Both the position numbers and the translations under genes were made by a program. Below are positions 11,936 through 22,446 of a stretch of 64,000 bases of DNA, piece after piece (position 1 is the stretch's first letter; the number at the start of each line of letters is the position of its first letter). Below the pieces are notes generated by a model. The model was not told the DNA's origin and did not search any database. It saw nothing but the letters and a program-made list of their open reading frames with translations. This DNA is from SZUA-36 sp963749115 (GTDB lineage: Bacteria > Pseudomonadota > Gammaproteobacteria > Xanthomonadales > SZUA-36), in the NCBI GenBank assembly GCA_963749115.1, contig CAVVLP010000003.1, positions 58,914 through 122,913 of the forward strand. The letters are read 5' to 3'.

Positions 11936-13717
11936 TCAGACGCTTACCCCGGCCTGAACTCTCCATAAGCTTGCGTACAGACCATCACCGGCCAGTAGTT
12001 CATCATGAGTACCCACTTCGGTTACACGACCCTGTTCAAGTACGTAAATTCGATTGGCGTTAACGATCGTTGACAATCGATGCGCTACAACCAGTGTTGT
12101 CCGGCCACGGGTAATGACCTGCATGGAGCGCTGAATGGCTGCTTCGGTTTCATTGTCCACGGCAGAAGTTGCTTCATCCAGTATCAAAACCGGCGGATCT
12201 TTGAGTACCGCCCGGGCAATGGATACACGTTGCCTTTGACCACCGGATAGTTTCTGCCCGCGTTCACCGACAATGGTCTTGTAAGCCTGGGGTAGTTGCA
12301 TAATAAATTCGTGTGCTTCGGCCGCTTTAGCCGCGGCCTCGATTTCGGCCTGATCTGCACCCGGACGACCGTATGCAATATTCTCGGCAACGGTGCCGTG
12401 AAACAGAAACACGTCCTGGCTGACCAGTCCAAAAGCACCGCGAAGATCAGGTATCTTAAACCTGGTCAGATCGGTGCCATCAAGCTTTATAGAGCCGCTG
12501 GTGGGTGAATAAAACCGTAACAGCAGTTTCATCAGTGTGCTCTTGCCGGAACCGGTCTGACCAACAACAGCAATGGTTTCACCGGCAGCGATGGTCATGT
12601 TGATACCATGCAGTACCTCGGCGCCGTTGGAATAGGCAAAATTTACATCTTCAAACTTCAGCTCGCCTTTGACCTGGTCGATAGCCAATGCCTCGGTACC
12701 ACCGCGGGTGCGCACGGGCACTTCGATGAGGTTAAGGATGCGGCGGGTAGATGCCATTGCCCGTTCAAACAGATCCACCGTCTCGGCCAGGCGTGTCAAT
12801 GGCCACAACAATCTTTGCGTCAGGAAAACCAGCACACTATAGGCGCCGGCATTCAACTGACCGTCGAGCGTCAGCTTGCCACCGTATATCAGGGTGGCAA
12901 CAAAACCCACCAGGATGGCCATGCGTATGATCGGGATAAAAGCGGAACTGATGCGGATAGCACCTCGGTTGGCGGTTACATAGGCGCTGCTTTCCTTTTC
13001 CAGTTGTTCGAGTTCGTGCTGTTCGCGGGTAAAGCTCTTGATGGTGGCAATACCGGCGATATTGTTGGCCAGGCGGGTGCTGAGCAGACCGACCTTTTCA
13101 CGCACGTTGGCATACAGAGGCTGGGCCTTGCGCTGGAACCAGAAAGCACCGAGCAATATGACCGGAACGGGGGTGAAGGCCATCAGGGCAATTTGCGGCG
13201 ATATGTAGAAAAACACCGCACCCACGGCAATAACCGAGGTGGCAACCTGGATCAGGGCATTGGCGCCGCCATCAAGAAAACGCTCCAGTTGATTGACGTC
13301 ATCATTCAGGATTGCCACCAGACCGCCGGTGGAGGAGTCTTCGAACCAGGCCATGTCGAGGTCCTGCATATGACCGTAGGCATCCAGTCTCAAATCGTGT
13401 TGCAGGCTTTGTGAGAGATTGCGCCACAAGACCTGCAGAAAGAACTGAAACAGCGATTCAAAAGCCCATACCACAATGGTCAGTACACCCAGGAATAACA
13501 TCTGGTTAAACGGTTCGAGAATACCGAAATCGGCCAGGAAGGACTTGTCCTGACGCACGACCACATCAATGGCCATACCGATCAGGATTTCGGGCATCAC
13601 ATCAAACAGTTTGTTCAGCACCGAACACAACGATGCAAGCCAGACTCTTTTCCGGTATCCGCTTGCGTATCGCAATAAACGTACAAGTACGCTGGCGGAA
13701 GAGGAGATATCAGTCAT
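11936..13717 (-). CDS. ABC exporter, fused permease-ATPase (MsbA/multidrug type)
   Basis: The protein has 593 residues. A six-helix ABC transporter membrane domain occupies about residues 20-330. The ATPase follows, with Walker A GQTGSGKST (about residue 385), signature LSGGQRQR, Walker B VLILDEATSAVD and the H-loop AHRLST. Half-transporters of this form dimerise in the inner membrane and export lipids, peptides or drugs. The sequence does not identify the substrate. The gene starts 9 bases after the threonine synthase stop on the same strand, so the two are probably cotranscribed. Confidence 0.9.
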   Translation of the reverse strand: MTDISSSASVLVRLLRYASGYRKRVWLASLCSVLNKLFDVMPEILIGMAIDVVVRQDKSFLADFGILEPFNQMLFLGVLTIVVWAFESLFQFFLQVLWRNLSQSLQHDLRLDAYGHMQDLDMAWFEDSSTGGLVAILNDDVNQLERFLDGGANALIQVATSVIAVGAVFFYISPQIALMAFTPVPVILLGAFWFQRKAQPLYANVREKVGLLSTRLANNIAGIATIKSFTREQHELEQLEKESSAYVTANRGAIRISSAFIPIIRMAILVGFVATLIYGGKLTLDGQLNAGAYSVLVFLTQRLLWPLTRLAETVDLFERAMASTRRILNLIEVPVRTRGGTEALAIDQVKGELKFEDVNFAYSNGAEVLHGINMTIAAGETIAVVGQTGSGKSTLMKLLLRFYSPTSGSIKLDGTDLTRFKIPDLRGAFGLVSQDVFLFHGTVAENIAYGRPGADQAEIEAAAKAAEAHEFIMQLPQAYKTIVGERGQKLSGGQRQRVSIARAVLKDPPVLILDEATSAVDNETEAAIQRSMQVITRGRTTLVVAHRLSTIVNANRIYVLEQGRVTEVGTHDELLAGDGLYASLWRVQAGVSV

Positions 13718-13726
13718 CGATTTTGT

Positions 13727-14973
13727 CTAGAGCAAATGCCGAAGATCAGGCAGATACTTTTCCAGTGAGCCGGTATTGAATGCCACGACCTTGTTGCCGG
13801 GTTGAATCAGGCCGTCTTCGACCAGCCGCGGAATGGCAGCCAGGCAGGCGGCGCCTTCAGGACATACCCACCAGCCCTTGTCTTTCCATACTGCGCTGAG
13901 CGCTTTATTGATTTCATCTTCGCTTAAAGCGATGGCTGCACCACCGGATTCCCGGATGATCGACAGCACTTTGAAATGGCCCACGCCACCCGGCACATTG
14001 ACACCATAGGCCAGTGTTTCACCCGGTTCCACCGGTGCAACCTCGGTGGCATCACTCTCATATGCTTTCACCAAGGGCGGTGTGTTCTCACTTTGCACAC
14101 AAATCATTTTGGGGCGGAGTCGTCAATCAGCCCCAGGGCTTCCAGTTCATTCCAGGCCTTCCACATTCCCAGCACACCGGTGCCGCCACCGGTGGGGTAG
14201 ATTACGACATCCGGCAGACTCCAGGGGTCTCCGCCCTGTTTGGGTTCGGCCAGTTCCAGTCCGAGGGTTTTTTTGCCGTCGATACGCCAGCCAGGCTCCT
14301 GAAAAGTGGCCACGCTGAAGTAACCCTTATCCAGCCATTTTTCTTTTAGCAGGGCACCGGCTTCACGGATGGTGCCGGTGACCAGTTCAAGATCGAACCG
14401 TTCTGACTGGCTGGCCAGCGCTGCCACCCGGCCAAGTATCGGCATGGGTGTATTGTCCGGCATGGCGACAACCGCCTGCATGCCGGCGGCGTTTGCATAT
14501 TCACACATGGAGTCACCGGCGTTGCCCTGTGTTGGAACCGCCAGCTTTTGGATACCGGCCTTGTGGGCCATGGATATGGTCATCGCCATACCGCGGTCTT
14601 TAAAGCTTTGCGTCGGGTTTGCACCAAAGCCTGGATGTGCCTTTCCTTCATCCTTAACAAGAAGGGTAAAACCAATTTTCCGGGCAAGCGGGTGATCATT
14701 GTAATCGAGCAGGGGTGTGTTGCCCTCACCCAGGTTGAATATATGTGGCAGGTCATCCGGGTTATTAATATCCAGCGGTAGCAGGCCGCCAAAACGCCAC
14801 ATATCATTGCGTTCAGGCTGGTACCAGGACTGGTTTGGTTGTTCCGCCACCAGGCGTTCCAGGTCCATGATGATCTCGACCGGACTGGCATCCACCGGGC
14901 ACAGGTTCATCACGGTATCGGCGGGGTACTTCGCACCGCAGCGGATGCACTGTAAGTGTGAGATGAGACTCAT
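13727..14973 (-). CDS. thrC: threonine synthase (PLP-dependent; one frameshift)
   Basis: The protein has an N-terminal zinc-ribbon-like CxxC (CIRCGAKYP) and CPVD, then GEGNTPL, the PLP lysine in SFKDRG, TQGNAGDS, and the glycine-rich phosphate loop PTGGGTGVLG. These mark the threonine synthase / cysteate-synthase-like branch of fold-type II PLP enzymes, which converts O-phosphohomoserine to threonine. The frame breaks at the run of four As (complement of 14107-14110). One more A joins ...DSAPK directly to MICVQSENTPPLV, the expected continuation. Start at 14973 (MSLISHLQ) is preferred over 14985; neither is certain. Confidence 0.8.
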
Positions 14974-14985
14974 GATCCTGACCAT

Positions 14986-15311
14986 CCGAAAAGGTTTTCA
15001 ACAAGCAGCCGCTAGTTTAAGTGGTTCGTACCTGAAGCGCCATGTACTTAGTGTCTGGCCATGATTTTCCGCTTTGCCAGGTATCCTGTCTTCCCATGTT
15101 CGATGTCCTTTTAAGGGGAGCTGGTCCTTAACATCAATTCCCCCGCCCCAGCTTCAGCCTGACCGTAGTAGATCAATCTGAATCAATGCACCAGGCTACC
15201 CACATCACCTTGGCTTCCCGACTGATCAAGAGCACCCAGATTGCCATGGATAGAGAATTACCCATAACAAGGTGCTACGATCTCATTTCTGCTTATATTG
15301 ATGGTTAATAG
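14986..15311. other. intergenic region, divergent promoters likely
   Basis: These 326 bases separate the minus-strand thrC-ABC unit from the plus-strand mtnA unit. I see no convincing ORF, RNA gene, riboswitch or terminator. It presumably holds both promoters. Confidence 0.5.
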
Positions 15312-16419
15312 ATGAAAGTTAATAACGTGCCTTACCGATCGATCTGGTTGAACAAAAATGGCTGGGCGGCAGATATCATTGATCAGACCCGTCTGCCACA
15401 TGAGTTCGTTATCAAGACCCTCACCAGCATGCAGGATGCCGCTGAGGCTATCAGTGTGATGCGGGTTCGGGGTGCGCCATTGATAGGCGCAACCGCCGCG
15501 TATGGGTTGGCGCTCGCGATGCGTGAAGACGCGTCGGATGACAATCTGACAAAAGCGACTGAAACCCTGCTTGCCACACGACCCACGGCAGTGAATCTGC
15601 GCTGGGCCCTGGACCGGATGCAACAGGTATTGACAGCTTTACCTGGCGCGGACAGGCTGGCAAAAGCCTATGCAATTGGCCGCTGAAATCTGTGACGAGG
15701 ATGTCGCTATCAATCATGCGATTGGCCGTCATGCGCTCGGTGTTATGCGCAAGCTTTGGCAAAAAAAGCCTGCCGGCACGGATGCTTTTCACATTCTTAC
15801 CCACTGCAATGCCGGCTGGTTGGCCACGGTGGACTGGGGCACAGCTTTGTCCGCCATTTATCAGGCCCATGATGACGGGATACCGGTCCATGTGTGGGTG
15901 GATGAAACCCGTCCGCGTAACCAGGGTGCTGCGCTGACTGCCTGGGAGTTACAGTCACACGGTATTCCACACGATGTCATTGTCGATAACGCCGGTGGCC
16001 ACCTGATGCAGCACGGACAGGTGGATATGTGTATCGTCGGCACCGATCGAACGGCGCGTAATGGCGATGTTTGCAACAAGATCGGTACCTATTTAAAGGC
16101 GTTGGCGGCATTTGATAACAATGTACCATTCTATGTGGCCCTGCCGGGGCCGACCATCGACTGGCAGATGAATGACGGTGTTAAAGGCATACCCATTGAG
16201 CAAAGGGATGGTACTGAAGTGACCCATGTGGCGGGTAAGAATGCAGCCGGTATGGTCGAGTCTGTGCAGATCACCCCCGATGGCGTCACTGCCTGTAATT
16301 ATGCCTTTGATGTCACACCCGCCCGGCTGGTGACGGGTCTGTTTACCGAGCGGGGTGTATGCGAAGCCAGTGAAGCCGGTTTGCTCGGTCTTTATCCGGA
16401 ACAAGAGGGCTCGCCCTGA
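15312..16419 (+). CDS. mtnA: methylthioribose-1-phosphate isomerase (one frameshift)
   Basis: MtnA isomerises 5-methylthioribose 1-phosphate to 5-methylthioribulose 1-phosphate. Recognisable features are the N-terminal MRVRGAPLIG, THCNAG, the VDETRPRNQG motif and the active-site NAGG/GTDRTARNGDVCNKIGT segment with its catalytic Cys/Asp region. Total length is about 368 residues, normal for the family. The frame breaks around 15662-15675, with a run of four As at 15662-15665 as the likely cause; after it the protein resumes as QLAAEICDEDVAINHAIG. The stop TGA overlaps the next ATG by one base, implying coupled translation. Confidence 0.87.
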
Positions 16420-17058
16420 TGACAGATGCGCTGCGACAACAATTGATCGACACGGCCCTGGCCATGAATGCCAGTGGTCTGAACCAGGGCACCTCAGGTA
16501 ATCTGAGTGCGCGTTTTGAGGATGGCTTTCTGATAACACCTTCGGGTATGGATTACGCCGGTTTATCAACATCTGACATCGTCTGGATGGATTTTGATGG
16601 CAATACCCGGGGTGCGCGCAAACCCTCGAGTGAGTGGCGTTTCCACGCAGCAATTTATCAGCACCGTCCAGAGGCCAATGCTGTTTTGCACGCCCATCCG
16701 GTCAGTTGCTCCACACTGGCATGCCTGGGCAAGGGCATCCCGGCGTTTCACTACATGGTTGCAATTGCCGGTGGCAAAGACATCCGTTGCGCAGACTACG
16801 CCACCTTTGGCACCGCGGAACTTTCAGGGTATGTCATCGAAGCGCTGCAAGACCGAAAAGCCTGCCTGATGGCCCACCATGGCCTGACCTGTTTTGAAAA
16901 AGACCTGCCACGCGCATTGGCTTTGGCGATTGAAGTCGAACACCTGGCGAGCCGTTTATAGCCGCATCCTGACCATGGGTGATGCGGAAATCCTCCCCGA
17001 CAGTGAAATGGAAAAAGTGCTGAAGAAATTCAGTAGCTATGGCCTGCAGGATGTTTGA
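16419..17058 (+). CDS. class II aldolase, FucA-like; likely 5-methylthioribulose-1-P / 5-deoxyribulose-1-P aldolase (one frameshift)
   Basis: The sequence follows L-fuculose-1-phosphate aldolase closely: NQGTSGNLSAR, ITPSGM, PSSEWRFH, the zinc ligands in HAHPVSC and AHHG, and the C-terminal EILPDSEMEKVLKKF. The MtnB dehydratase motif (PATSGNFS-type) is absent. In Rhodospirillum rubrum and pathogenic E. coli, mtnA is paired with such an aldolase (Ald2), which cleaves methylthioribulose-1-P to dihydroxyacetone phosphate and methylthioacetaldehyde. The overlap with mtnA supports that assignment. The frame breaks at the CC at 16952-16953; removing one C restores LASVYSRIL. The alternative is a sugar aldolase of unrelated pathway. 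Confidence 0.78.
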
Positions 17059-17247
17059 TATGACCGGATTTCTGATTAATATTGCACCGGTTTTTCATTT
17101 TGGGCAGAAATTCTGCATTCCAGCGCGTATACTTAAATGGTGTTCACTGAGCACCATCAATTCGCCGGTTTATTCAAAGAAATCTACAAATAAGAAACGA
17201 TATGCCCACGAACCGATTGCTGTTCAGTTTGTTCGTGGAGAAGATAT

Positions 17248-17448
17248 ATGCACAAATTAAACCCTCACAGGGAGTTGTACGACCCGTTCTATCACTATAC
17301 CCGTGGTGTACTCTATTATGATGAAGATCACTTCACATTCACCGCATACCGTATGCCCTATAAGGAACTTGACGCCAAGTCGTGGAAAACGGAGCGGGAA
17401 TTTAAAGCCGACTACAGACGATTGGTCGAGAAGAAATTTTCCGGCTGA
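17248..17448 (+). CDS. small protein of unknown function (66 aa)
   Basis: A GGAG ribosome site lies 8 bases before the ATG. The peptide is rich in Tyr and Phe (YDPFYHYTRG, FTFTAYRMPY) and ends with a charged helix. There is no signal peptide or transmembrane segment. Composition looks like a real soluble protein rather than a shadow frame, but I recognise no family. About 190 bases without a visible gene precede it. Confidence 0.45.
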   Translation: MHKLNPHRELYDPFYHYTRGVLYYDEDHFTFTAYRMPYKELDAKSWKTEREFKADYRRLVEKKFSG

Positions 17449-17520
17449 ATTTCTCCCCTGAATAACAGGCCCTGAGAACACATCAGCCTAGACGTTCAAA
17501 ACCCACATTCGTAAATGGAT

Positions 17521-18864
17521 TCAGGGGCAGTGATTCTCGGGAGCCCGCTTATCCGCATCGCCTGCATCGTTCAGGACTATTTTCAGTTTCTGCAATAGCA
17601 AGTCAGCGTTTTCCTTTGAGAACACCATCGGCGGGCGGATTTTCAGAATATTGTCATATTGGCCGGTTGAGCCGATCAAAACACCGTGCTGCCTGAGCAG
17701 GTTTACGGCTTTTTGAGTTTCGGCGGTAGCCGGTTCACGGCTCTCGCGGTCACGCACCAGGTCAATACCAATAAACAGTCCACTGCCGCGAATGTCGCCA
17801 ATCATCGGTTGATTTGTCGCTAACTCCTTTAAACCTTCCAGTAGATACTGGCCTGTTTCCAGCGCTCGGGCCTGTAAATCCTGTTGCTCAATGACCTCAA
17901 GCACGGCGAGTGCGGCGGCACAGGCAACAGGCGTGCCTCCGAAGGTATTGAAGTAGTGGGAGTCTCGCTGGAAGGATTCAATCACATCAACCGAAGTAAC
18001 CACTGCTGATATCGGGTAACCATTACCCATGGGTTTACCCATCGTGGCGATATCAGGCACAACACCGTGGCTGTCAAAACCCCAGAAGTGACTGCCTATG
18101 CGGCCAAACCCGGGTTGTACTTCATCGGCAACAAACAAGCCGCCTGCCTGCCGGACAATTTCAACGGCTTTTGCCAGGTAAGCATCCGGAACGGTGGGTA
18201 GACCTTCATTTGAAAAAATGGTGTCGACAATGAATGCCGCAGGCCGATGACCGTTGCGGGCCAGTGTTTCTATGGCGGTATGCAGGTGAGCCGCATACTT
18301 GTCGGCGGCTTGCGCATCATTGGCGTATAAACCCCGGTAACTGCATGGTGCAGGTACGGTGACGATATTGTCCCCGCGTTTCTCACTGGTTTCATAACAG
18401 GTCGTTATCTGGGCGATGGCCCATGAGGTTCCATGATAGGCATGTTCGGTGACGATCATACCGCTTGCACCGGTTTTAGCGCGGGCGAGTCTCAATGCCA
18501 GTTCATTGGCCTCCGTACCGGTGCAGGCAAACATCGCAATATCAAGACTGTCAGGAAACTTGTTTGTAAGCTTCTCGGCATATTCGAGCACCAGGTCATG
18601 CAAATAGCGGGTATGGGTATTCAGTATGTGTGCCTGTTTGCAGATGGCCTCGACCACCCGCGGGTGACAATGACCGACATGCGGTACGTTGTTGTAAACA
18701 TCGAGATACTTTTTGCCATCTGAGTCGTACAGCCAAACGCCTTCACCGGACACGATGTGAACCGGCTCCTTGTAAAACAGACGATAGGCCTTTCCCATCA
18801 GGCGCTGACGCCGCTCCAGCATGTTTTGTGAATGGTGTGAAATCTTCTGGTTTTTATCGTTCAT
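17521..18864 (-). CDS. class III PLP-dependent enzyme, phospho-lyase-like (AGXT2L/EtnppL-type)
   Basis: The protein has 447 residues. It shows the class III aminotransferase fold: ACTGTEANELALRLAR, EHAYHGTSWA, ADEVQPGFGR and the PLP lysine in MGKPMGNGYP, followed by FGGTPVACAAALA. The VQPGFGR motif and neighbouring sugar-kinase-like gene resemble the group that includes ethanolamine-phosphate and 5-phosphohydroxylysine phospho-lyases rather than classical omega-transaminases. Those enzymes eliminate ammonia and phosphate from phosphorylated amino alcohols. The upstream kinase could supply that phosphorylated substrate. A plain transaminase role remains possible. Confidence 0.75.
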   Translation of the reverse strand: MNDKNQKISHHSQNMLERRQRLMGKAYRLFYKEPVHIVSGEGVWLYDSDGKKYLDVYNNVPHVGHCHPRVVEAICKQAHILNTHTRYLHDLVLEYAEKLTNKFPDSLDIAMFACTGTEANELALRLARAKTGASGMIVTEHAYHGTSWAIAQITTCYETSEKRGDNIVTVPAPCSYRGLYANDAQAADKYAAHLHTAIETLARNGHRPAAFIVDTIFSNEGLPTVPDAYLAKAVEIVRQAGGLFVADEVQPGFGRIGSHFWGFDSHGVVPDIATMGKPMGNGYPISAVVTSVDVIESFQRDSHYFNTFGGTPVACAAALAVLEVIEQQDLQARALETGQYLLEGLKELATNQPMIGDIRGSGLFIGIDLVRDRESREPATAETQKAVNLLRQHGVLIGSTGQYDNILKIRPPMVFSKENADLLLQKLKIVLNDAGDADKRAPENHCP

Positions 18865-18876
18865 GGCGGGTTGCTT

Positions 18877-19935
18877 TCATATGGAGAGACAGGCTTTGCG
18901 AATTCGCGTCAGTGCCTCATCCGTGGACAGGTGATTGATATTTAGCAGAAAATTCCTCGCTGAATGTTGACTGATCAGCAGGTATTCACGGTTTTCCGGG
19001 AACAATATGGCGCGGTACGAGCCAATCAACAGGCTTGTGACCAGGCGGGTACGGATGAGGTCTGTAATTAACGCCAATTCAGTGTCCGGCAATGGCGTGA
19101 TGCTGTGATAACCGGCGATCATCGGTAGCGCACCCGCCAACGGATCGCTTCCCTCACTGAGTTGATAGGCCGCGGCAACGGCCAGGTCAATGATCAATGG
19201 TGATTTGGTCATGTCACCAAAGTCGATGACGCCGCTAATCTGATCGGGTCGTTGCTTGTCCATCAGTACGTTACCGGGATTCATGTCATTGTGAATCACC
19301 TGCGTGGGCAATGTATCGAGTACCGGCTTGACCTGTGAAATGAACTTGTCCAGTGTCTGTTCGATCACCGGTCTGAGTATCGGGTCTTCGATATGAACGA
19401 CCAGGTCAGCCAGGCTGGCTGCCCGTTTCATGTCCCACAGCGAGGGTGGGTTCGAGCCGGGATGATCAAAATCCTTAAACGCCAAACCCAGGCGTGCCAA
19501 CAGTTGGCCCAGCCGCCCGGCAAGCCCGGCATCAACGGTCGCGTCATGTATGACCGACCCTTCCAGCCAGCTCAATACACGTACAAAATGCGTTTTCCCG
19601 CCACGCCCTGCCCGGCTATACAACTGGCCTTCGAGGGTGGGAATTACCCGTGGCAAGGGAAATAAAGGGTCAACATTTGCCACATGTACCAAGGCCTGGT
19701 TCTGAAAGTCTATGACCTCAAGTTGCTCTGCATGATTGGAAATTTTTAGTGTAAAGCTCATACCGTTTTTGGTGGTCAACCTGAAGTTCTGATCCCTTTC
19801 GCTCACCAGATCGTGGACATTGGCTTCAATCCCATAGAGATCGGCAGCAATGGCAGCGACATCCACATCGGAAAAATCCGGCGGCGTGGTGGTCAGCATT
19901 TTTTGAATGATCGTCTGGGAGGTAACGGTATTCAT
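18877..19935 (-). CDS. aminoglycoside-phosphotransferase-fold small-molecule kinase (hydroxylysine-kinase-like)
   Basis: The protein has 352 residues. It carries the APH-fold catalytic loop HNDMNPGNVL and metal-binding IDFGDM. The N-terminal part has the ATP-binding lobe (DQNFRLTTKNG, FTLKISN). It ends 12 bases before the class III PLP gene on the same strand, so the two form an operon. Related kinase and phospho-lyase domains are found fused in larger proteins in other bacteria, which supports a joint pathway: phosphorylate an amino alcohol, then eliminate phosphate and ammonia. Hydroxylysine or ethanolamine are candidate substrates; the sequence does not decide. Confidence 0.75.
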   Translation of the reverse strand: MNTVTSQTIIQKMLTTTPPDFSDVDVAAIAADLYGIEANVHDLVSERDQNFRLTTKNGMSFTLKISNHAEQLEVIDFQNQALVHVANVDPLFPLPRVIPTLEGQLYSRAGRGGKTHFVRVLSWLEGSVIHDATVDAGLAGRLGQLLARLGLAFKDFDHPGSNPPSLWDMKRAASLADLVVHIEDPILRPVIEQTLDKFISQVKPVLDTLPTQVIHNDMNPGNVLMDKQRPDQISGVIDFGDMTKSPLIIDLAVAAAYQLSEGSDPLAGALPMIAGYHSITPLPDTELALITDLIRTRLVTSLLIGSYRAILFPENREYLLISQHSARNFLLNINHLSTDEALTRIRKACLSI

Positions 19936-20028
19936 GCAGGGTAGATTAAATGATTTGTGCAGCCTGGCAAGAATTATTAGATTAGAATTGTATGTATAGA
20001 ATCCTTGTTCTATCGGAGGACAAATCTC

Positions 20029-22190
20029 ATGAAAAAATTATTGAAGTGGATATTCGCACTGGTTGGTATCGTTATCGTTTTGCTCGTCGTCGCAACCGTT
20101 GTGTTGCCCATGGTGGTTGATCCCAATGATTACAAGGATGAAATCAGCGCTGCGGTCTTTGATAAGACGGGCCGTGACCTGACCATCGGCGGTGAAATTA
20201 AATGGACTGTTTTTCCGTCAGTCGGTCTTGAGCTCAGTGATGTCACATTGGGAAACCCTGAAGGCTTTGGTGATCAGCCGATGCTCGATATCGGCGAAGC
20301 CGGAATTTCAGTGAAGTTGATGCCCTTGCTCAAACGCAAGGTAGAGGTTGGCGAAGTGAGCATGAATGACGTGTCGATCTATTTGAGCCGCAAAGCCGAT
20401 GGAGAGACCAACTGGCAGGATCTTGGCGGTTCCGGTGATCCATCCTCGTCATCAGACAGCGGTCGCGGTGTTAGTTCTTTTGCTGTCTCGGGTATTGAGA
20501 TCAGCAATGCGAAGGTTACGCTGGACGATGTGGATCAAACCACGCAGCTGGAGCAGTTTGATCTGAAGGCCACAAATATTGAGTTGGGCCGGCCATTTAA
20601 ACTGCAAGGCAGTTTTACGATGAATCTGCCGCAACACGATTTAGCCGGTGATGTTGAGTTTGGCGGACTGGTTCAATCCGCAGCAAATGGAAAACGTTTC
20701 GGAATCAATGGGCTAAAACTTTCATTCAATGGCAAGCAAGGCACCGCCGGAGATTCGCTAGACCTTGATGCAACCGTCACTGCCAACGCTGATATTGACC
20801 TGACAAAGGATCAGGCGATCCTTTCTGATTTCGCACTACGTCTTTACGACCTCGCGGTTACCGGTGATCTCACCGTATCATCGCTTTCAGCGGCAAGGAG
20901 TTTCGCAGGCCAGCTTAAAGTGGCTGAATTCAATCCAAAAGCGCTTATGCAGGACCTGGGTTTAGAACCACCGTCGACACAAAATGATAAAGCACTGACA
21001 AGTCTGCAAGCTGACATGAAATTTCACAGGCTCAAATGACAGTGCCGATATGCAGAACCTGTCTGTCAGGTTTGACCAATCAACATTTCAGGGCAACCTC
21101 AAGCTGGTGAATTTCGATTTTCCAAAACTGGCGTTTGATTTCAAGGTGGATCGATTGAATCTTGACGACTATTCGCCGGCGAGTGAATCGACAGGCCAGT
21201 CCACCCCGGGCTCGGGAGCCGAAGAGGCAGACCTGTCGGTTGATGTCTTTCGCGGTTTCACCGGTGGTGGTAATTTCAGCATTTCAGAGCTGATTGTTGC
21301 CGGTTTGACCGCCACTGACGTGAGCATGAAGATGAGCAGTGATGGTAAATCCGTGCGCTTTTCTCCGGTAAACGCCAATTTCTATGGTGGCAAGCACGAG
21401 GGTGATATCACCATCGACGCCAGTGGGACACGGCCACTGTTAACCGCAAACCATGGTTTGACCGGTGTGCAGGCCGAAGGCTTGTTAACTGATCTGACGG
21501 GCTCTGCCCGTCTTGAGGGTACCGGTGATTTTTTTCTTCAGATCAGTACTGATTTAAGTAATTCACGTACGGTTCTCGAAGCCTTGTCAGGTAATATTGG
21601 TATGAGCATGCTCAATGGTGCGATCGTGGGTATCGATGTCGCTGATACCATCGGTGCAGTCAAGTCTGTACTGGGTAAGCAAGATGAGGTGGTAGGTGAA
21701 TCCGGGCAGGACCAGAAAACGGAATTTGCCGAGCTCACCATGAGCGGTGTTTTCGATCGCGGCATATTGAGCAGTGATGATTTATTGATGCAATCGCCAC
21801 TGTTACGCGCAACGGGTAAAGGCACCTTCAACCTTGCCGGCAGAATCCATAGACTATGTCTTGAAACCGGTTCTGATCGGAGAGGCCGGACAAAGCCTGG
21901 GTGACCTGAACGGTGTATCGATACCTGTCAAACTGAGTGGTAACCTGTATGAACCTGATATCAGGGTCGATATCGTCGCTGCTCTTGCTGGCTCGCAAAA
22001 GGAAAAGATCACCAGGAAGGCAGATGAATACATCGGCAATCTGTTGGGTGGAGAAGAAGATGCCGGTGCTGACGATAAGGAAGGTGACAACGAGCAAGAG
22101 ACTGATGTGGCCTCGTCATTGCTTAAAGGCGTTTTTGGAAAGAAAAAGGACTCCGATAAGAAAAAAGATGATGGTGGAGGTGCCCATTGA
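20029..22190 (+). CDS. AsmA-family protein (two frameshifts)
   Basis: A strong GGAGGA ribosome site precedes ATG 20029. The protein begins with one N-terminal membrane anchor (residues about 5-30), then the typical AsmA N-terminal motif (PNDYKDEI, GRDLTIGGEIKW, FPSVGLELSDVTLGN). Long beta-rich repeats follow, and the end is a Lys/Asp-rich tail. AsmA-type proteins are inner-membrane anchored, periplasmic bridge-like proteins implicated in lipid transport and outer membrane homeostasis. Frame breaks fall at TTT 21022-21024 and GG 21840-21841; removing one base at each restores FTGSNDSADMQN and FNLAAESIDYVLKP. Full length is about 720 residues. Confidence 0.85.
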
Positions 22191-22446
22191 TTTAACTGAT
22201 TTAGAGTATTTCAAACAACATAGCCTGTTCAGGTTAGCTGCTGGCTGATCGCAACAAACCTGGTCTCGAAAAGAAAGGCCTGATTGAAGTTCATGCCGCG
22301 GTATTTGTACGCCATTCTATATAAACTAATGTTCAATACACTTTTTGGCTAATCTAATGTACTATTCGTTTTGATCATTAAGATCATATTGTTAGCAAAC
22401 GTTTTTAGGGTTGAAAAAAGATTTAAAAACTAATGGTGGGGTAAGT

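Noticed and set aside
12608..13414. 268-codon plus-strand frame antisense to the ABC exporter
   Set aside because: The minus strand has a complete ABC exporter with all motifs here; this frame has biased composition and no ribosome site or family features.
16419..17058. MtnB methylthioribulose-1-phosphate dehydratase
   Set aside because: The sequence follows FucA aldolase motifs throughout and lacks the MtnB signature.
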